Origin: Candidatus Nitrosopumilus sp.
Lineage (GTDB): Archaea; Thermoproteota; Nitrososphaeria; Nitrososphaerales; Nitrosopumilaceae
Direction: 5' to 3'
NCBI GenBank assembly: GCA_013215285.1
Contig: JABSRD010000001.1
Location: forward strand, 515,198-579,197
DNA length: 64,000 bases
Shown piece after piece: positions 53,023-62,371 of the stretch. The first letter of the stretch is position 1; each line of letters begins with the position of its first letter. The translations under genes were made by a program, and so were the position numbers. Under the pieces are notes generated by a model that was not told the DNA's origin, ran no database searches, and saw only the letters and a list, made by a program, of their open reading frames with translations.

Positions 53023-53559
53023 TTATACAAACTTCCTAGCCTTCATTCTCTTAATTTTCTCTTGAAGTAAAATACATCCTTGAATTAGAGTTTCAGGTCT
53101 TGGTGGACAACCTGGAACATAAACATCAACTGGAATTACTCCATCAATTCCTGGTAGTACATTGTATGAATCAAAGTATAATCCACCAGTAATTGCACAA
53201 GCACCCATTGCAATAACATATTTTGGTTCAGGCATTTGATCATAAACTAATCTTAATCGTGGTGCCATTTTTCGCGTAATGGTTCCTTGCACAACAATTA
53301 GATCACATTGTCTTAGTGATCCAAATGCTTCAATGATTCCAAATCTTTCAACATCATATCTTGGACTTGATGCTGCACCAAACTCAACACTGCAACAAGC
53401 TGTTTCAATGTGTACAGGCCATAGTGACCAAATTCTACCCCAGTTAATTGCATAACCTAATGGTTTGTCAATTGCTTTTTCTAAAACATCTCCCAACTTT
53501 CCTATGAAGACATTAGCATTTTCTGGTGTAAGTAAATCAGTTAACAATTTTGTCTCCAA
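53023..53559 (-). CDS. nuoB: NADH-quinone-oxidoreductase-like subunit B (solitary)
   Basis: 178 aa. Cysteines that bind cluster N2 are all present: C55 and C56 in ETACCSVEF, C121 in MGACAI, C151 in VPGCPPRP. The segment WSLWPVHIETACCSVEFG and SLRQCDLIVVQGTITRKMAPRLR are typical of the NuoB/NdhK family. No other complex I subunit is nearby. The product may join a complex encoded elsewhere, or serve a hydrogenase-like or F420-linked module. Confidence 0.9.
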   Translation of the reverse strand: METKLLTDLLTPENANVFIGKLGDVLEKAIDKPLGYAINWGRIWSLWPVHIETACCSVEFGAASSPRYDVERFGIIEAFGSLRQCDLIVVQGTITRKMAPRLRLVYDQMPEPKYVIAMGACAITGGLYFDSYNVLPGIDGVIPVDVYVPGCPPRPETLIQGCILLQEKIKRMKARKFV

Positions 53560-53743
53560 TTAACACAAGATATCATACTAGTCTTTTTTTGGTTTTTATC
53601 CATTATGTACATATCTTATTCATGATCTAATTTATAAAATATTACAGAAAAATCAAAAAATCTGTATGTTTAAACTGGAATTATTGAATGATTTTAAAGT
53701 TTTAAAAAAATTCACTATAATATTATAACTTGTGATAGTTATT

Positions 53744-53851
53744 ATGAGAATTGAAAAATGTGAATGTCCTCCAGAACCCCCAAGTCATGTAGATGACGAT
53801 GGAATGATAATTTGTAATTCTTGTAGTGGATGGATAGAAGGACAATATTAG
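53744..53851 (+). CDS. 35-aa zinc-ribbon-like protein
   Basis: MRIEKCECPPEPPSHVDDDG, then ICNSCSGWIEGQY: C-x-C and C-x2-C pairs predict a metal site. It overlaps the start of the next tiny gene by 22 bp. Confidence 0.45.
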   Translation: MRIEKCECPPEPPSHVDDDGMIICNSCSGWIEGQY

Positions 53852-53976
53852 ATATAATAAAATTAAAACAATACGAATGTGGGTGTCAAAAATGCTATTG
53901 TTTAACTCCTGTTTTTGATCAAAATAATATCTGTGCTGAATGTATTTATGGAATACATGAAGGTGTAAAAAATTAA
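53830..53976 (+). CDS. 48-aa cysteine-rich protein
   Basis: MDRRTILDIIKLKQYECGCQKCYC, then ICAECIYGIHEG. Six cysteines in C-x-C-x2-C-x-C and C-x2-C arrangement suggest a metal site. The start overlaps the previous small frame. Confidence 0.4.
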   Translation: MDRRTILDIIKLKQYECGCQKCYCLTPVFDQNNICAECIYGIHEGVKN

Positions 53977-54077
53977 ATTATTTCCAATCCAATTCATTAT
54001 TCAAATCAAGTGTCAATTTGAAGATAATTGAGAATTGCATAATATTAAAAATAGAAATTCAATAGTATAAACTAAGT

Positions 54078-54926
54078 ATGGAAGAAATTTGCTGGGCAAA
54101 TACAGATAATTTTGAAGAATCAGAATTTGTTGTAATTGGAATTCCTGATGAATCACAATCGCATGCATTACGAAAAGGAACAGAAGAGGCACCAGATAAA
54201 ATTCGTCAAATTTCTAACATTCGTGACTCTTTTGAACGAAATGGGAAAATATCGCTTGGTCGTCCTTTTCAAGGATCTGAAAAAAAAGTTCATGACATGG
54301 GGAATATTCACAGAGACCAGATTGAAAATATTTATGGTAAAATTTCTGAATCTTCAAAAATTCCTATTTCAATAGGTGGAGATCACTCCATTACTAGACA
54401 AATAATTAACACAATGGGAAAAAAATATGAAAAAATTTCTTTGGTATACTTTGATGCACATCCTGATTTTGTAAGTTCAACCACCAATTATTATGGCTCA
54501 GTTGTAAATGATGTACTTTCAAATATTGAAATTGAATCTAGTGTTCAGATAGGAATCAGAACTCCAGAACAAGAAGAATTAGATAATATTAAAAAATGGA
54601 ATTTAGAAATAATTACTCCTTTCGATATACATGAACAAGGAATTAAAAAAGTAGCAAACTCAATTCGGAATAAATTAGGTGATAAAGTATATGTTTCATT
54701 TGACATGGATTGTGTTGATCCTTCCTATGCTCCAGGCGTTTCAGTTCCAGTTCCTATGGGTTTGAACAGTACAGATGCAGTTTTTCTATTAAAAGAAATA
54801 GCAAAAAAAGGAATCATAGGTATGGATATCATGGAAGTATGTCCTAGTTTTGATGTAAAAGATAGAACATCTCATTTAGCATCTAGAATAATTTCAGAAG
54901 TACTTTACTCATCAGGAGAAGCATAA
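54078..54926 (+). CDS. Arginase/agmatinase family ureohydrolase
   Basis: 282 aa. The metal-binding motifs are complete: GGDHSIT, YFDAHPDF and SFDMDCVDPSYAPG. The family hydrolyses arginine, agmatine or formiminoglutamate; the sequence alone does not fix which. The P5C dehydrogenase gene starts one base after its stop, suggesting that arginine goes to ornithine, then P5C, then glutamate, or agmatine to putrescine. No ornithine aminotransferase is in the window. Confidence 0.88.
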   Translation: MEEICWANTDNFEESEFVVIGIPDESQSHALRKGTEEAPDKIRQISNIRDSFERNGKISLGRPFQGSEKKVHDMGNIHRDQIENIYGKISESSKIPISIGGDHSITRQIINTMGKKYEKISLVYFDAHPDFVSSTTNYYGSVVNDVLSNIEIESSVQIGIRTPEQEELDNIKKWNLEIITPFDIHEQGIKKVANSIRNKLGDKVYVSFDMDCVDPSYAPGVSVPVPMGLNSTDAVFLLKEIAKKGIIGMDIMEVCPSFDVKDRTSHLASRIISEVLYSSGEA

Positions 54927-54927
54927 C

Positions 54928-56499
54928 TTGTCTGAATTTGAAAATGAATACACCTGGGGTAAGGCTATAGATAATAACTCTGTGGATGATTTTCATGAAA
55001 AATTTGACAAGGCAATAGATGAAGTAAAAAAAGAACTTGGTAAAAAATATCCAATAATAATTAACAGTAAAGAAATTTATTCTGATGATTGTTTTACAGT
55101 AAGATCTCCTTCAGATACTCAAATTTTTGTAGCAGAATTTCCAAAAGCAACTGCTGACGATACCAAAAATGCCATATCTAGTGCAAAAAATGCATTTGAA
55201 GAATGGAGCAATATGTCCTATCAAAAACGAGTTGAAATCTTCAGAAATTGTGCAGATATTTTTTCCAGTAAAAAATTCTTTTTGGCTGCTATAATGACAT
55301 TTGAAAATGGAAAAAATCGTATTGAATCAATGGGAGATATTGATGAGACTATTGACTTTATGAGATTTTATGCATTACAACTAGAAAAAAATGATGGATT
55401 TTGCAAGCAAACTTCTCATCCAAACCCACATGAAAAAACACAAACAATCATGAAGCCTTATGGGGTTTGGGGAATAATTTCTCCATTTAATTTTCCTTCT
55501 GCAATTGCAATAGGGATGAGTACTGGTGCAATAATTACAGGAAATACTGTAGTTCTAAAACCTGCAAGTGATGCTCCTTTATCCTCATTTCAGTTTGCAA
55601 AAATTCTGCATCCTAAACTCCCAGATGGTGCAATTAATTTTGTAACAGGTTCAGGAAATATTGTTGGAAGAACTCTGATCGAAAGTTCAGATGTTGATGG
55701 TATAGCATTTACTGGTTCTCAAGAAGTAGGCATGAAAGGATTTCAAGAATTCACTAAATCTACTTCAAAACCATTCATTTCGGAGATGGGAGGAAAAAAC
55801 CCTGTAATTGTTACAAAATATGCTGATCTGGAAAACGCAACAAATGGTGTTATGAACGCCGCTTTTGGATTTGGAGGGCAAAAATGTAGTGCATGTTCTA
55901 GAGTTTATGTACAAAATGAGGTTGCAGAACAATTTATTTCAAAACTTGTTGAAAAAACAAAAAACTTGAAAATTGGGATGCCATGGCAAAGAGAAGTGTT
56001 TTTGGGTCCTGTGATAAATAAAGAAGCAAAAATGAAATTTGAAAATGCCGTAGACCTGGCAAATAAAGATGGGGAAATTGTTACAGGCGGCTCCGTATTG
56101 ACATCATCAGAATTTGAAAATGGTTACTTTGTAGAACCAACAATAGTTACAAAATTACCTGACGAGCATAAACTTATGAGAGAGGAATTATTCCTGCCAT
56201 TTTTATGCATTCAAAGATATGCTAACTTTGATGATGCAATCAAACTTGCAAATCAAACAGAATATGGTTTAACTGCTGGAATTTTTAGTAATAATCAAAA
56301 ACAATTAGACGAATTCTTTTCAAAAATTCAAGCTGGAGTAGTTTACACTAATCGTTCAGCTAGTGCAACTACTGCAGCTTTGGTTTCCAGTCAGCCATTT
56401 GTCGGATGGAAGAATTCAGGTTCTACTGGAAAGGGAGCGGGAGGTGAGAATTATTTACAACAATTTATGAGAAGTCAAACTCAAACACGGTGTGATTGA
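54928..56499 (+). CDS. Delta-1-pyrroline-5-carboxylate dehydrogenase (ALDH family)
   Basis: 523 aa aldehyde dehydrogenase. NAD-binding segment (GVWGIISPFNFPSAIAIG, VVLKPASDAPLSS, FTGSQEVGMKG), catalytic Glu in SEMGGKNPV, catalytic Cys in GFGGQKCSACSR. These features are those of P5C dehydrogenase rather than other ALDHs, and the next gene is proline dehydrogenase. It converts P5C semialdehyde to glutamate with NAD. The start is TTG at 54928, one base after the ureohydrolase stop. It overlaps the proline dehydrogenase gene tail-to-tail by 19 bp. Confidence 0.87.
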   Translation: MSEFENEYTWGKAIDNNSVDDFHEKFDKAIDEVKKELGKKYPIIINSKEIYSDDCFTVRSPSDTQIFVAEFPKATADDTKNAISSAKNAFEEWSNMSYQKRVEIFRNCADIFSSKKFFLAAIMTFENGKNRIESMGDIDETIDFMRFYALQLEKNDGFCKQTSHPNPHEKTQTIMKPYGVWGIISPFNFPSAIAIGMSTGAIITGNTVVLKPASDAPLSSFQFAKILHPKLPDGAINFVTGSGNIVGRTLIESSDVDGIAFTGSQEVGMKGFQEFTKSTSKPFISEMGGKNPVIVTKYADLENATNGVMNAAFGFGGQKCSACSRVYVQNEVAEQFISKLVEKTKNLKIGMPWQREVFLGPVINKEAKMKFENAVDLANKDGEIVTGGSVLTSSEFENGYFVEPTIVTKLPDEHKLMREELFLPFLCIQRYANFDDAIKLANQTEYGLTAGIFSNNQKQLDEFFSKIQAGVVYTNRSASATTAALVSSQPFVGWKNSGSTGKGAGGENYLQQFMRSQTQTRCD

Positions 56500-57353
56500 A
56501 TTAATGAGCTTCCAAGTAACAATATATTTCGTTTTCGTTCCTTAATTCGTCTTATTGAATATGCCAACCAGTTAGTACCATATGGAATATAATCTGAAAC
56601 AACAAATTTCTTTTTGATTAATTCTGATTTTATTTCTTCTCGTATGCCTTTTAGAAACTGAAATTCAAATTTTCTTGGATACTTTTTTGATAATAGTTGT
56701 GCTTTGCGAATGATTTTTCCATCATGAGATGCTATGGCAAACTCATTACCAGTTTCAAATAATTTTTTCATTAGTTTTAGATAATTATCATCTACAGATT
56801 TCTTTGATTTGAAAGAAATTTTTGCATTTTCTCTATATGCACCCTTTACTAGGCGTATTTTAGCACCAATTCTTTGCAAGTCCCTAAGATCATTTTCGGT
56901 TCTTTTAAGATTAGCTTGCAACGCAATTCCTAATCTTTCATATTTTGAAAAGAACGTATGATAAATCTCGATGGTTTCATCTGTATGTTCTGATGATTCC
57001 ATGTCTAACCAAACAAAAACATGTGCATTACGTGCTGCTTGTATAATTTTCTCAAAATTTCTATAGAATTCTTTTTGACTAATTGAAAGACCAATTTGTG
57101 TGGGCTTTACTGAAATTGCTCCACGTATTTTCCATTTTCTAAAAGAACGTATGATTTTCTGATATTCTTTCATAGTTGTATTGATTTGTTTTTTTGAGGT
57201 GTGGTATTCTCCTAATTTGTTTATGATTGCATGTCTTTTTGTTTGATACGCATTTTTTGCTGAAATTAAGGCATCGTCTACAGTATCGCCCGCAATCCAT
57301 TGTTTTGCAATTTTAAATAGAAATTTTTCCATTAATTGCATACCTGACACCAT
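56481..57353 (-). CDS. Proline dehydrogenase
   Basis: 290 aa TIM-barrel flavoenzyme oxidising proline to P5C. Landmarks are AISVKPTQIGLSIS, VWLDMESSEHTDET, IGIALQANLKRTENDL, IRLVKGAYRE, FAIASHDGKII, FEFQFLKGIRE and the YIPYGTNWLAYSIRRIKER end, all typical of PutA/PRODH domains. The start could be 57353, 57341 or 57332. Together with the convergent P5C dehydrogenase it completes the proline to glutamate route. Confidence 0.9.
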   Translation of the reverse strand: MVSGMQLMEKFLFKIAKQWIAGDTVDDALISAKNAYQTKRHAIINKLGEYHTSKKQINTTMKEYQKIIRSFRKWKIRGAISVKPTQIGLSISQKEFYRNFEKIIQAARNAHVFVWLDMESSEHTDETIEIYHTFFSKYERLGIALQANLKRTENDLRDLQRIGAKIRLVKGAYRENAKISFKSKKSVDDNYLKLMKKLFETGNEFAIASHDGKIIRKAQLLSKKYPRKFEFQFLKGIREEIKSELIKKKFVVSDYIPYGTNWLAYSIRRIKERKRNILLLGSSLIQSHRV

Positions 57354-57474
57354 AACAAGTCTTCAATCTTAATGATTATGTGATTTTAGATTTTTTTAAT
57401 ATAGTCTGACTATGAAGATGACTATTAACCTACACCCTAAATTAGTTTAAAAGTTAAGAATTTTTTTCTAAAAA

Positions 57475-57918
57475 TTAACATCCATAACGTTTTGCCCAAT
57501 CACTATTTGCAAATTCACTTGTTTTACAATGCTGAATGGATATTTCACCATGTCCTGATTCTAATATTTCTTCATTCAAAATTTTACCATTGCACTTTAT
57601 CAAACCAATTATTCTACCATAACTTCCTTGAGTTTGCAAGTCATCTTCATCAACTAGAACAGTAGAGCCTATAGGACATATTTTCTCAACATACTTTTTT
57701 GCCAAAATCCCTTTTTCATCATAAATTTCAGGAGTTGAAGTTAATGAAAATCGAATAGATTTGTTATCTACCTTGATTGTGTCTCCATCAACAATCTCCG
57801 TTACTTTACCTGTGATACATTGTGCATCACCTAAACACCCAGAACCAAAAGGTATTGCGATTATGAGCATAATTACAACTATTAGAATTACTGGTAAAAT
57901 GTATTTTATTGGAAGCAT
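57475..57918 (-). CDS. Membrane-anchored thermonuclease (SNase-like)
   Basis: 147 aa. N-terminal helix (ILPVILIVVIMLIIAIPF) anchors it outside the cell. Domain: CITGKVTEIVDGDTIKVDNKSIRFSLTSTPE (Arg and Glu of the active site), YGRIIGLIKCNGKILNEEILESGHG (second catalytic Arg). A Cys-rich rim suggests disulfides in the exported domain. The nuclease may scavenge extracellular DNA as nutrient, or act in wall biology. Confidence 0.8.
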   Translation of the reverse strand: MLPIKYILPVILIVVIMLIIAIPFGSGCLGDAQCITGKVTEIVDGDTIKVDNKSIRFSLTSTPEIYDEKGILAKKYVEKICPIGSTVLVDEDDLQTQGSYGRIIGLIKCNGKILNEEILESGHGEISIQHCKTSEFANSDWAKRYGC

Positions 57919-58004
57919 GTTATTTTAAGAATAATTATATTTTAAAAATAGTTAGTGATGAAATTAAGAGTACATTTTATTCTTAAATTTTAGAGAAAAA
58001 TTTT

Positions 58005-58499
<495 letters not shown>

Positions 58500-58625
58500 T
58501 TATGAAATGTTGAGTTGGTATTTAAAATCAAGGAAAATTAGTTTTTCCTAATATTGTGATTTCTATCAAATCTAAAAATTTTCAAGCATTAACTGCAAGA
58601 TCATGTTTTTTTATGATGTATTGAT

Positions 58626-59309
58626 ATGGTTTCTATGAGTATTGTTTCTGCAACAAAAGAAGATCTTTTGAATACTATTGAAAATGAAGCAAAAATTAGA
58701 ATAGATAGTTTTGTTGAAAGTGCAATAGAACTAGTTGAAGAACTTCATTCTGATGTAAAAAGGGAAGATGAAAAATCATCATTTTTAGAAACTCATGTTT
58801 GGCCTGTAACTATTGATGTAATACAGCATTATCAAAAAGCACACAAATTACTTACAACATTACAAATTGTTTCATCAATTGTACATGATGTGATGGAAGA
58901 TAATGAAAAGATTTTAGATTTGAACACATCCAAAGCGTATGGATTTGATGCATACTTTAAACATAGATTTGGAGATTATGTTTTCAATGTTGCCACAATT
59001 CTGAAAACAAAACCATTAGAAAATTACTTTGGTACAAATAATGAAGAAAAACAAACTGCTAGATTTTTTGATTATTGTACTAGTCTAATAAAATCAGATT
59101 ATGATGTAAAGATAATAAAACTTTGTGATAGACTAAACAATATGAATTTCATCTCTCAGATTTCAGTACAAGAAAAAACACAACGATATCTTAGAGAATC
59201 TGAGGACTTTTACATTGCATTTTCAATATTACCACCTACTGTAAGTGAATTTTATCCTAAAATGAGACAAGCTTATGATGAATTAAAAAGCATCAAAGTT
59301 TCAGTGTAA
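58626..59309 (+). CDS. RelA/SpoT-like HD hydrolase domain protein
   Basis: 227 aa of HD-superfamily pattern: H57 in FLETHVWPV, H87-D88 in SSIVHDVMEDN, E91-D92, and KLCDRLNNM (165-173). The HD...ED...KLxDRxNNM combination is that of the (p)ppGpp hydrolase domain of RSH enzymes. No synthetase (RXKD) or TGS/ACT domains follow, so it is a hydrolase-only small homologue. Whether this archaeon makes ppGpp is unknown; related HD proteins can act on other nucleotides. Confidence 0.72.
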   Translation: MVSMSIVSATKEDLLNTIENEAKIRIDSFVESAIELVEELHSDVKREDEKSSFLETHVWPVTIDVIQHYQKAHKLLTTLQIVSSIVHDVMEDNEKILDLNTSKAYGFDAYFKHRFGDYVFNVATILKTKPLENYFGTNNEEKQTARFFDYCTSLIKSDYDVKIIKLCDRLNNMNFISQISVQEKTQRYLRESEDFYIAFSILPPTVSEFYPKMRQAYDELKSIKVSV

Positions 59310-59312
59310 ACA

Positions 59313-61184
59313 TTAACCGTATTTGTAATTAATTCCTTTTTCACCACGAGGGTGTTTCCAATCTGTTTCTTGTGAACATGTTCCACAGTCTACACATCCC
59401 TCATGTTGGATGATGACTTTGTTACTTTCTTCAGTATAACATTTTGCAGGGCATAGAATTACCATTTTTTTCATATATTCACTAGTAGGATTTAGCACTT
59501 TGATATGTGCTAAACTATCATCATTATAATCTAGGTTTGCGATTCTATCTGCAATTGATGGAATGCTAGGAGAATAAGATGAGGAAAATGTTTTACCTAA
59601 TTTTTCTGCTAATCGCATTGGTATTTTGACATAGGTGTCTTCTGATTCCATCATTGGTAGTAATTTTTCATATCCCAAAATATTTGCAAACTTTACTGCA
59701 ATGCCACGCATTGTTCCACTAGACATCATTTTGAGAATTGGTCCATAACGTGCACCAATAATGTCTTTTGGAACATCTTTTGCTGCATCAAGAAATATTT
59801 TCAGATAATCTTTGTCAATTTTTGTCATATCTGTGGTAAATTGACTCTCCTCTACAGATTTTGAATAATATTGGCCAAGACTGTTCTCAGAAAAGTCATT
59901 TTTATCAAGAGCTCGTGCAACTGCATTTGCAGCTTTTACACCATCATCAATTCCAACATTAATGCCTTCAATTCTTGGACCCACAAAAACTCCTCTTCCA
60001 GCTGCATCTCCTATAAATAAAATATTCTTAAAAAATGGTTTTTTCATTCGACATCTCTTTCCATCTGGAACTAATTTTGCACCATATTCATCTTCAAGGT
60101 AATCTGTTCCAAATGTAACTCCAAATTTCTCAGACATTTTTTCTTGAATCGATGACAATGTTGATTTAATATCTTCTGCATCTTTGTATTTGCCAGATTC
60201 AATTAACCTCTTTCTACCACTAGGCGAAAAGTTTGCTTCTCTAATTTCATACCAATTTTTAATTAATTTTGCTACACCAAAACGAATTCGAAGTTTTTCT
60301 TCTTGTGTAAGATTTTTGTCAATTTTAGGTTTTATTGGAACTTCATCTTTGATAAATTCACTAACCATTGGATTTTTCAGTAAAGCATCAATCAGTGTGT
60401 ATGGCTCAATTGGATTTGTTAATAGTGAATCAAAGTGATAGACAGCACCTACTGAAAGTGTATCACGATTAGTGTATAGAAATCCACCACCAATGTGATT
60501 TAGAGTTATATCTCCAGCATAGAGATGTGCAGCACCCTCATCTGTTGATATACCAAATCTTTCATCAATAATTTCTTCAGGTAATTTTACTATAACTTTG
60601 ACTCCTTGGTATAGTTGCTGTGGTGTGAATTTTTTTCTAGCACCAACCATTTCTGCAACTTCTGAATTTACTCCATCAGCTGCAATTATTGCCTTGACTT
60701 CAAAATCATCTAATTCATCAGTTTGAATAATTAATGTACCATTTTCATTCCGTATAATTGATTTTACATGAACACCGGGAATAATTCCTCCACCAAATTT
60801 TGCTGCAGCTTCTTCTGCTTGTATTGCAAACCAAGAATTGAGTTTATTTAGTAAAACTGAATATCCAAAATTTGATTGATAATCATGAGCTGCTGTAAGA
60901 TCCATAGAGTAAATTTTGTCTTTAGATGTTGAATGTAAGATGTATTTTGTAATTTTCCTCTCTATTGGTGCATCCTCCAGGAAGTTTTCGTATAATTGTT
61001 CAACATTTGTTATTTCTCCATTTTTGGATTTTTTAGAATACAAAATACCTCCAGACAGGTTCTTTGAGCCTATTTTTGAGCCTGCTTCTATTAGAATTGC
61101 CTGTTTTCCAAGACGTGATAGTTGTTTTAGTGCTGCAAGTCCTGCAGAACCTCCACCAATTATTGCTACATCATATTTTTCCAA
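59313..61184 (-). CDS. fixC: FixC-FixX fusion: electron-transfer-flavoprotein quinone oxidoreductase-like
   Basis: 623 aa. N-terminal FAD-binding motif (DVAIIGGGSAGLAALKQLSRLG), GIIPGVHVKSI, AADGVNSEVAEMVG and the distal FAD site GDAAGRGVFVGPRIEGINVGIDDG. The C-terminal ~70 residues contain a ferredoxin-like FixX part (CPAKCYTEESNKVIIQHEGCVDCGTC, WKHPRGEKG). In Fix/Etf systems this subunit passes electrons to quinone (or to ferredoxin by bifurcation). FixX is commonly a separate gene; here it is fused. It starts 2 nt after fixB. Confidence 0.9.
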   Translation of the reverse strand: MEKYDVAIIGGGSAGLAALKQLSRLGKQAILIEAGSKIGSKNLSGGILYSKKSKNGEITNVEQLYENFLEDAPIERKITKYILHSTSKDKIYSMDLTAAHDYQSNFGYSVLLNKLNSWFAIQAEEAAAKFGGGIIPGVHVKSIIRNENGTLIIQTDELDDFEVKAIIAADGVNSEVAEMVGARKKFTPQQLYQGVKVIVKLPEEIIDERFGISTDEGAAHLYAGDITLNHIGGGFLYTNRDTLSVGAVYHFDSLLTNPIEPYTLIDALLKNPMVSEFIKDEVPIKPKIDKNLTQEEKLRIRFGVAKLIKNWYEIREANFSPSGRKRLIESGKYKDAEDIKSTLSSIQEKMSEKFGVTFGTDYLEDEYGAKLVPDGKRCRMKKPFFKNILFIGDAAGRGVFVGPRIEGINVGIDDGVKAANAVARALDKNDFSENSLGQYYSKSVEESQFTTDMTKIDKDYLKIFLDAAKDVPKDIIGARYGPILKMMSSGTMRGIAVKFANILGYEKLLPMMESEDTYVKIPMRLAEKLGKTFSSSYSPSIPSIADRIANLDYNDDSLAHIKVLNPTSEYMKKMVILCPAKCYTEESNKVIIQHEGCVDCGTCSQETDWKHPRGEKGINYKYG

Positions 61185-61186
61185 AT

Positions 61187-62371
61187 TTACTGCACCTCCA
61201 CAATTTGCATCTGTTTTTTAATTTCTTCAATTAGTAAAGGAATCACATCCTCCATTCGTCCTTTAATGAAAATATCACATTCATTTTTTATTGGAGCTTC
61301 TTCATCAGGATTAATTCCTACAACAAATCCTGAATCTTTCATTCCCATCACATGTTGCATTGCACCACCTACCCCTGCAGCAATATACAACATTGCACTA
61401 GTTTTGTGTCCACTAGTTCCTATCACTCTATCTGGAATCATGTATTTGGAATCTAATGCTTGACTAATTTGATATGGCTTTTTTGACATTGGTAGTGTAA
61501 CTCCAATTTCGGCATTGAGTTCTTTTGCCAAATTTTCTATTAATTTGATATTTTGTTCTGGATCATCTTTAATCCCTCGTCCAAAACTAACAATAGTTCT
61601 TGGAGTTTCAAAATCAACTTCACTTTTTATAATTTCGCGACTTAGTACCTTAACTCTAAGATCTTGTTGATCAATAGTTGGAGTAAATTCTATAATTTTT
61701 CCTTCTCGTGAAGAATCTTGTTTTAATGGCTCAAAAACTCCCGGAATTATACTACAAGATTGTGGATGATAGTCTCTTTGAAAAGCAGGATTTCTATTAT
61801 CAAGACAAAGAATTGTAGTCCACAAAAATCCTGAGAAGTCAGGTCGATACATTTCTAATGTTTTTGCGTATGTTTCTTTTGTACCCCCTGTTTTTTGTTG
61901 ATGTGACATTTCAATGTCTGAAATTACAAGTTGGTTGATGTCTGATGCTAATCCTGATTCTAATTCCACTAGAGTAGTTGATGATAGATGTCTCCCAATA
62001 CTATCTGCTGCAAAGAACAAGTATCTTGGTCTTTTTACATCATTTGCGTATTCAGGCTCAATTTCACCTAAGGACTTTGTATCTTGGGCAATTTGACCAA
62101 TTACTTTGGTGTAAATGGTATTTCGTATATCTTCTAGTTCGGGATTATCTGCATAAATTACAGCATCAGCACCATACTCGATTAACTGTTTTGAGAGATC
62201 TTGAAGATTATGTCCCAAAATTACTGCAACTACTTTTTCTTTTGAAGAATATTTTGGATTAAAATCATCCATCAACCGTCTTGCTTCAGCAATCATCTCA
62301 AGACTTACTGGAAGAAACGCTTCACCATCATGTTCAATTATCACATACAGATGTCGATATTTTTCTACCAT
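61187..62371 (-). CDS. fixB: Electron transfer flavoprotein alpha subunit
   Basis: 394 aa. The C-terminal FAD domain is diagnostic: IVSFGRGIKDDPEQNIKLIENLAKELNAEIG, DRVIGTSGHKTSAMLYIAAGVGGAMQHVMGMKDSGFVVGINPDEEAPI. It pairs with FixA to form the flavin heterodimer. Its start ATG and the fixA stop overlap by one base, showing one operon. Confidence 0.93.
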   Translation of the reverse strand: MVEKYRHLYVIIEHDGEAFLPVSLEMIAEARRLMDDFNPKYSSKEKVVAVILGHNLQDLSKQLIEYGADAVIYADNPELEDIRNTIYTKVIGQIAQDTKSLGEIEPEYANDVKRPRYLFFAADSIGRHLSSTTLVELESGLASDINQLVISDIEMSHQQKTGGTKETYAKTLEMYRPDFSGFLWTTILCLDNRNPAFQRDYHPQSCSIIPGVFEPLKQDSSREGKIIEFTPTIDQQDLRVKVLSREIIKSEVDFETPRTIVSFGRGIKDDPEQNIKLIENLAKELNAEIGVTLPMSKKPYQISQALDSKYMIPDRVIGTSGHKTSAMLYIAAGVGGAMQHVMGMKDSGFVVGINPDEEAPIKNECDIFIKGRMEDVIPLLIEEIKKQMQIVEVQ

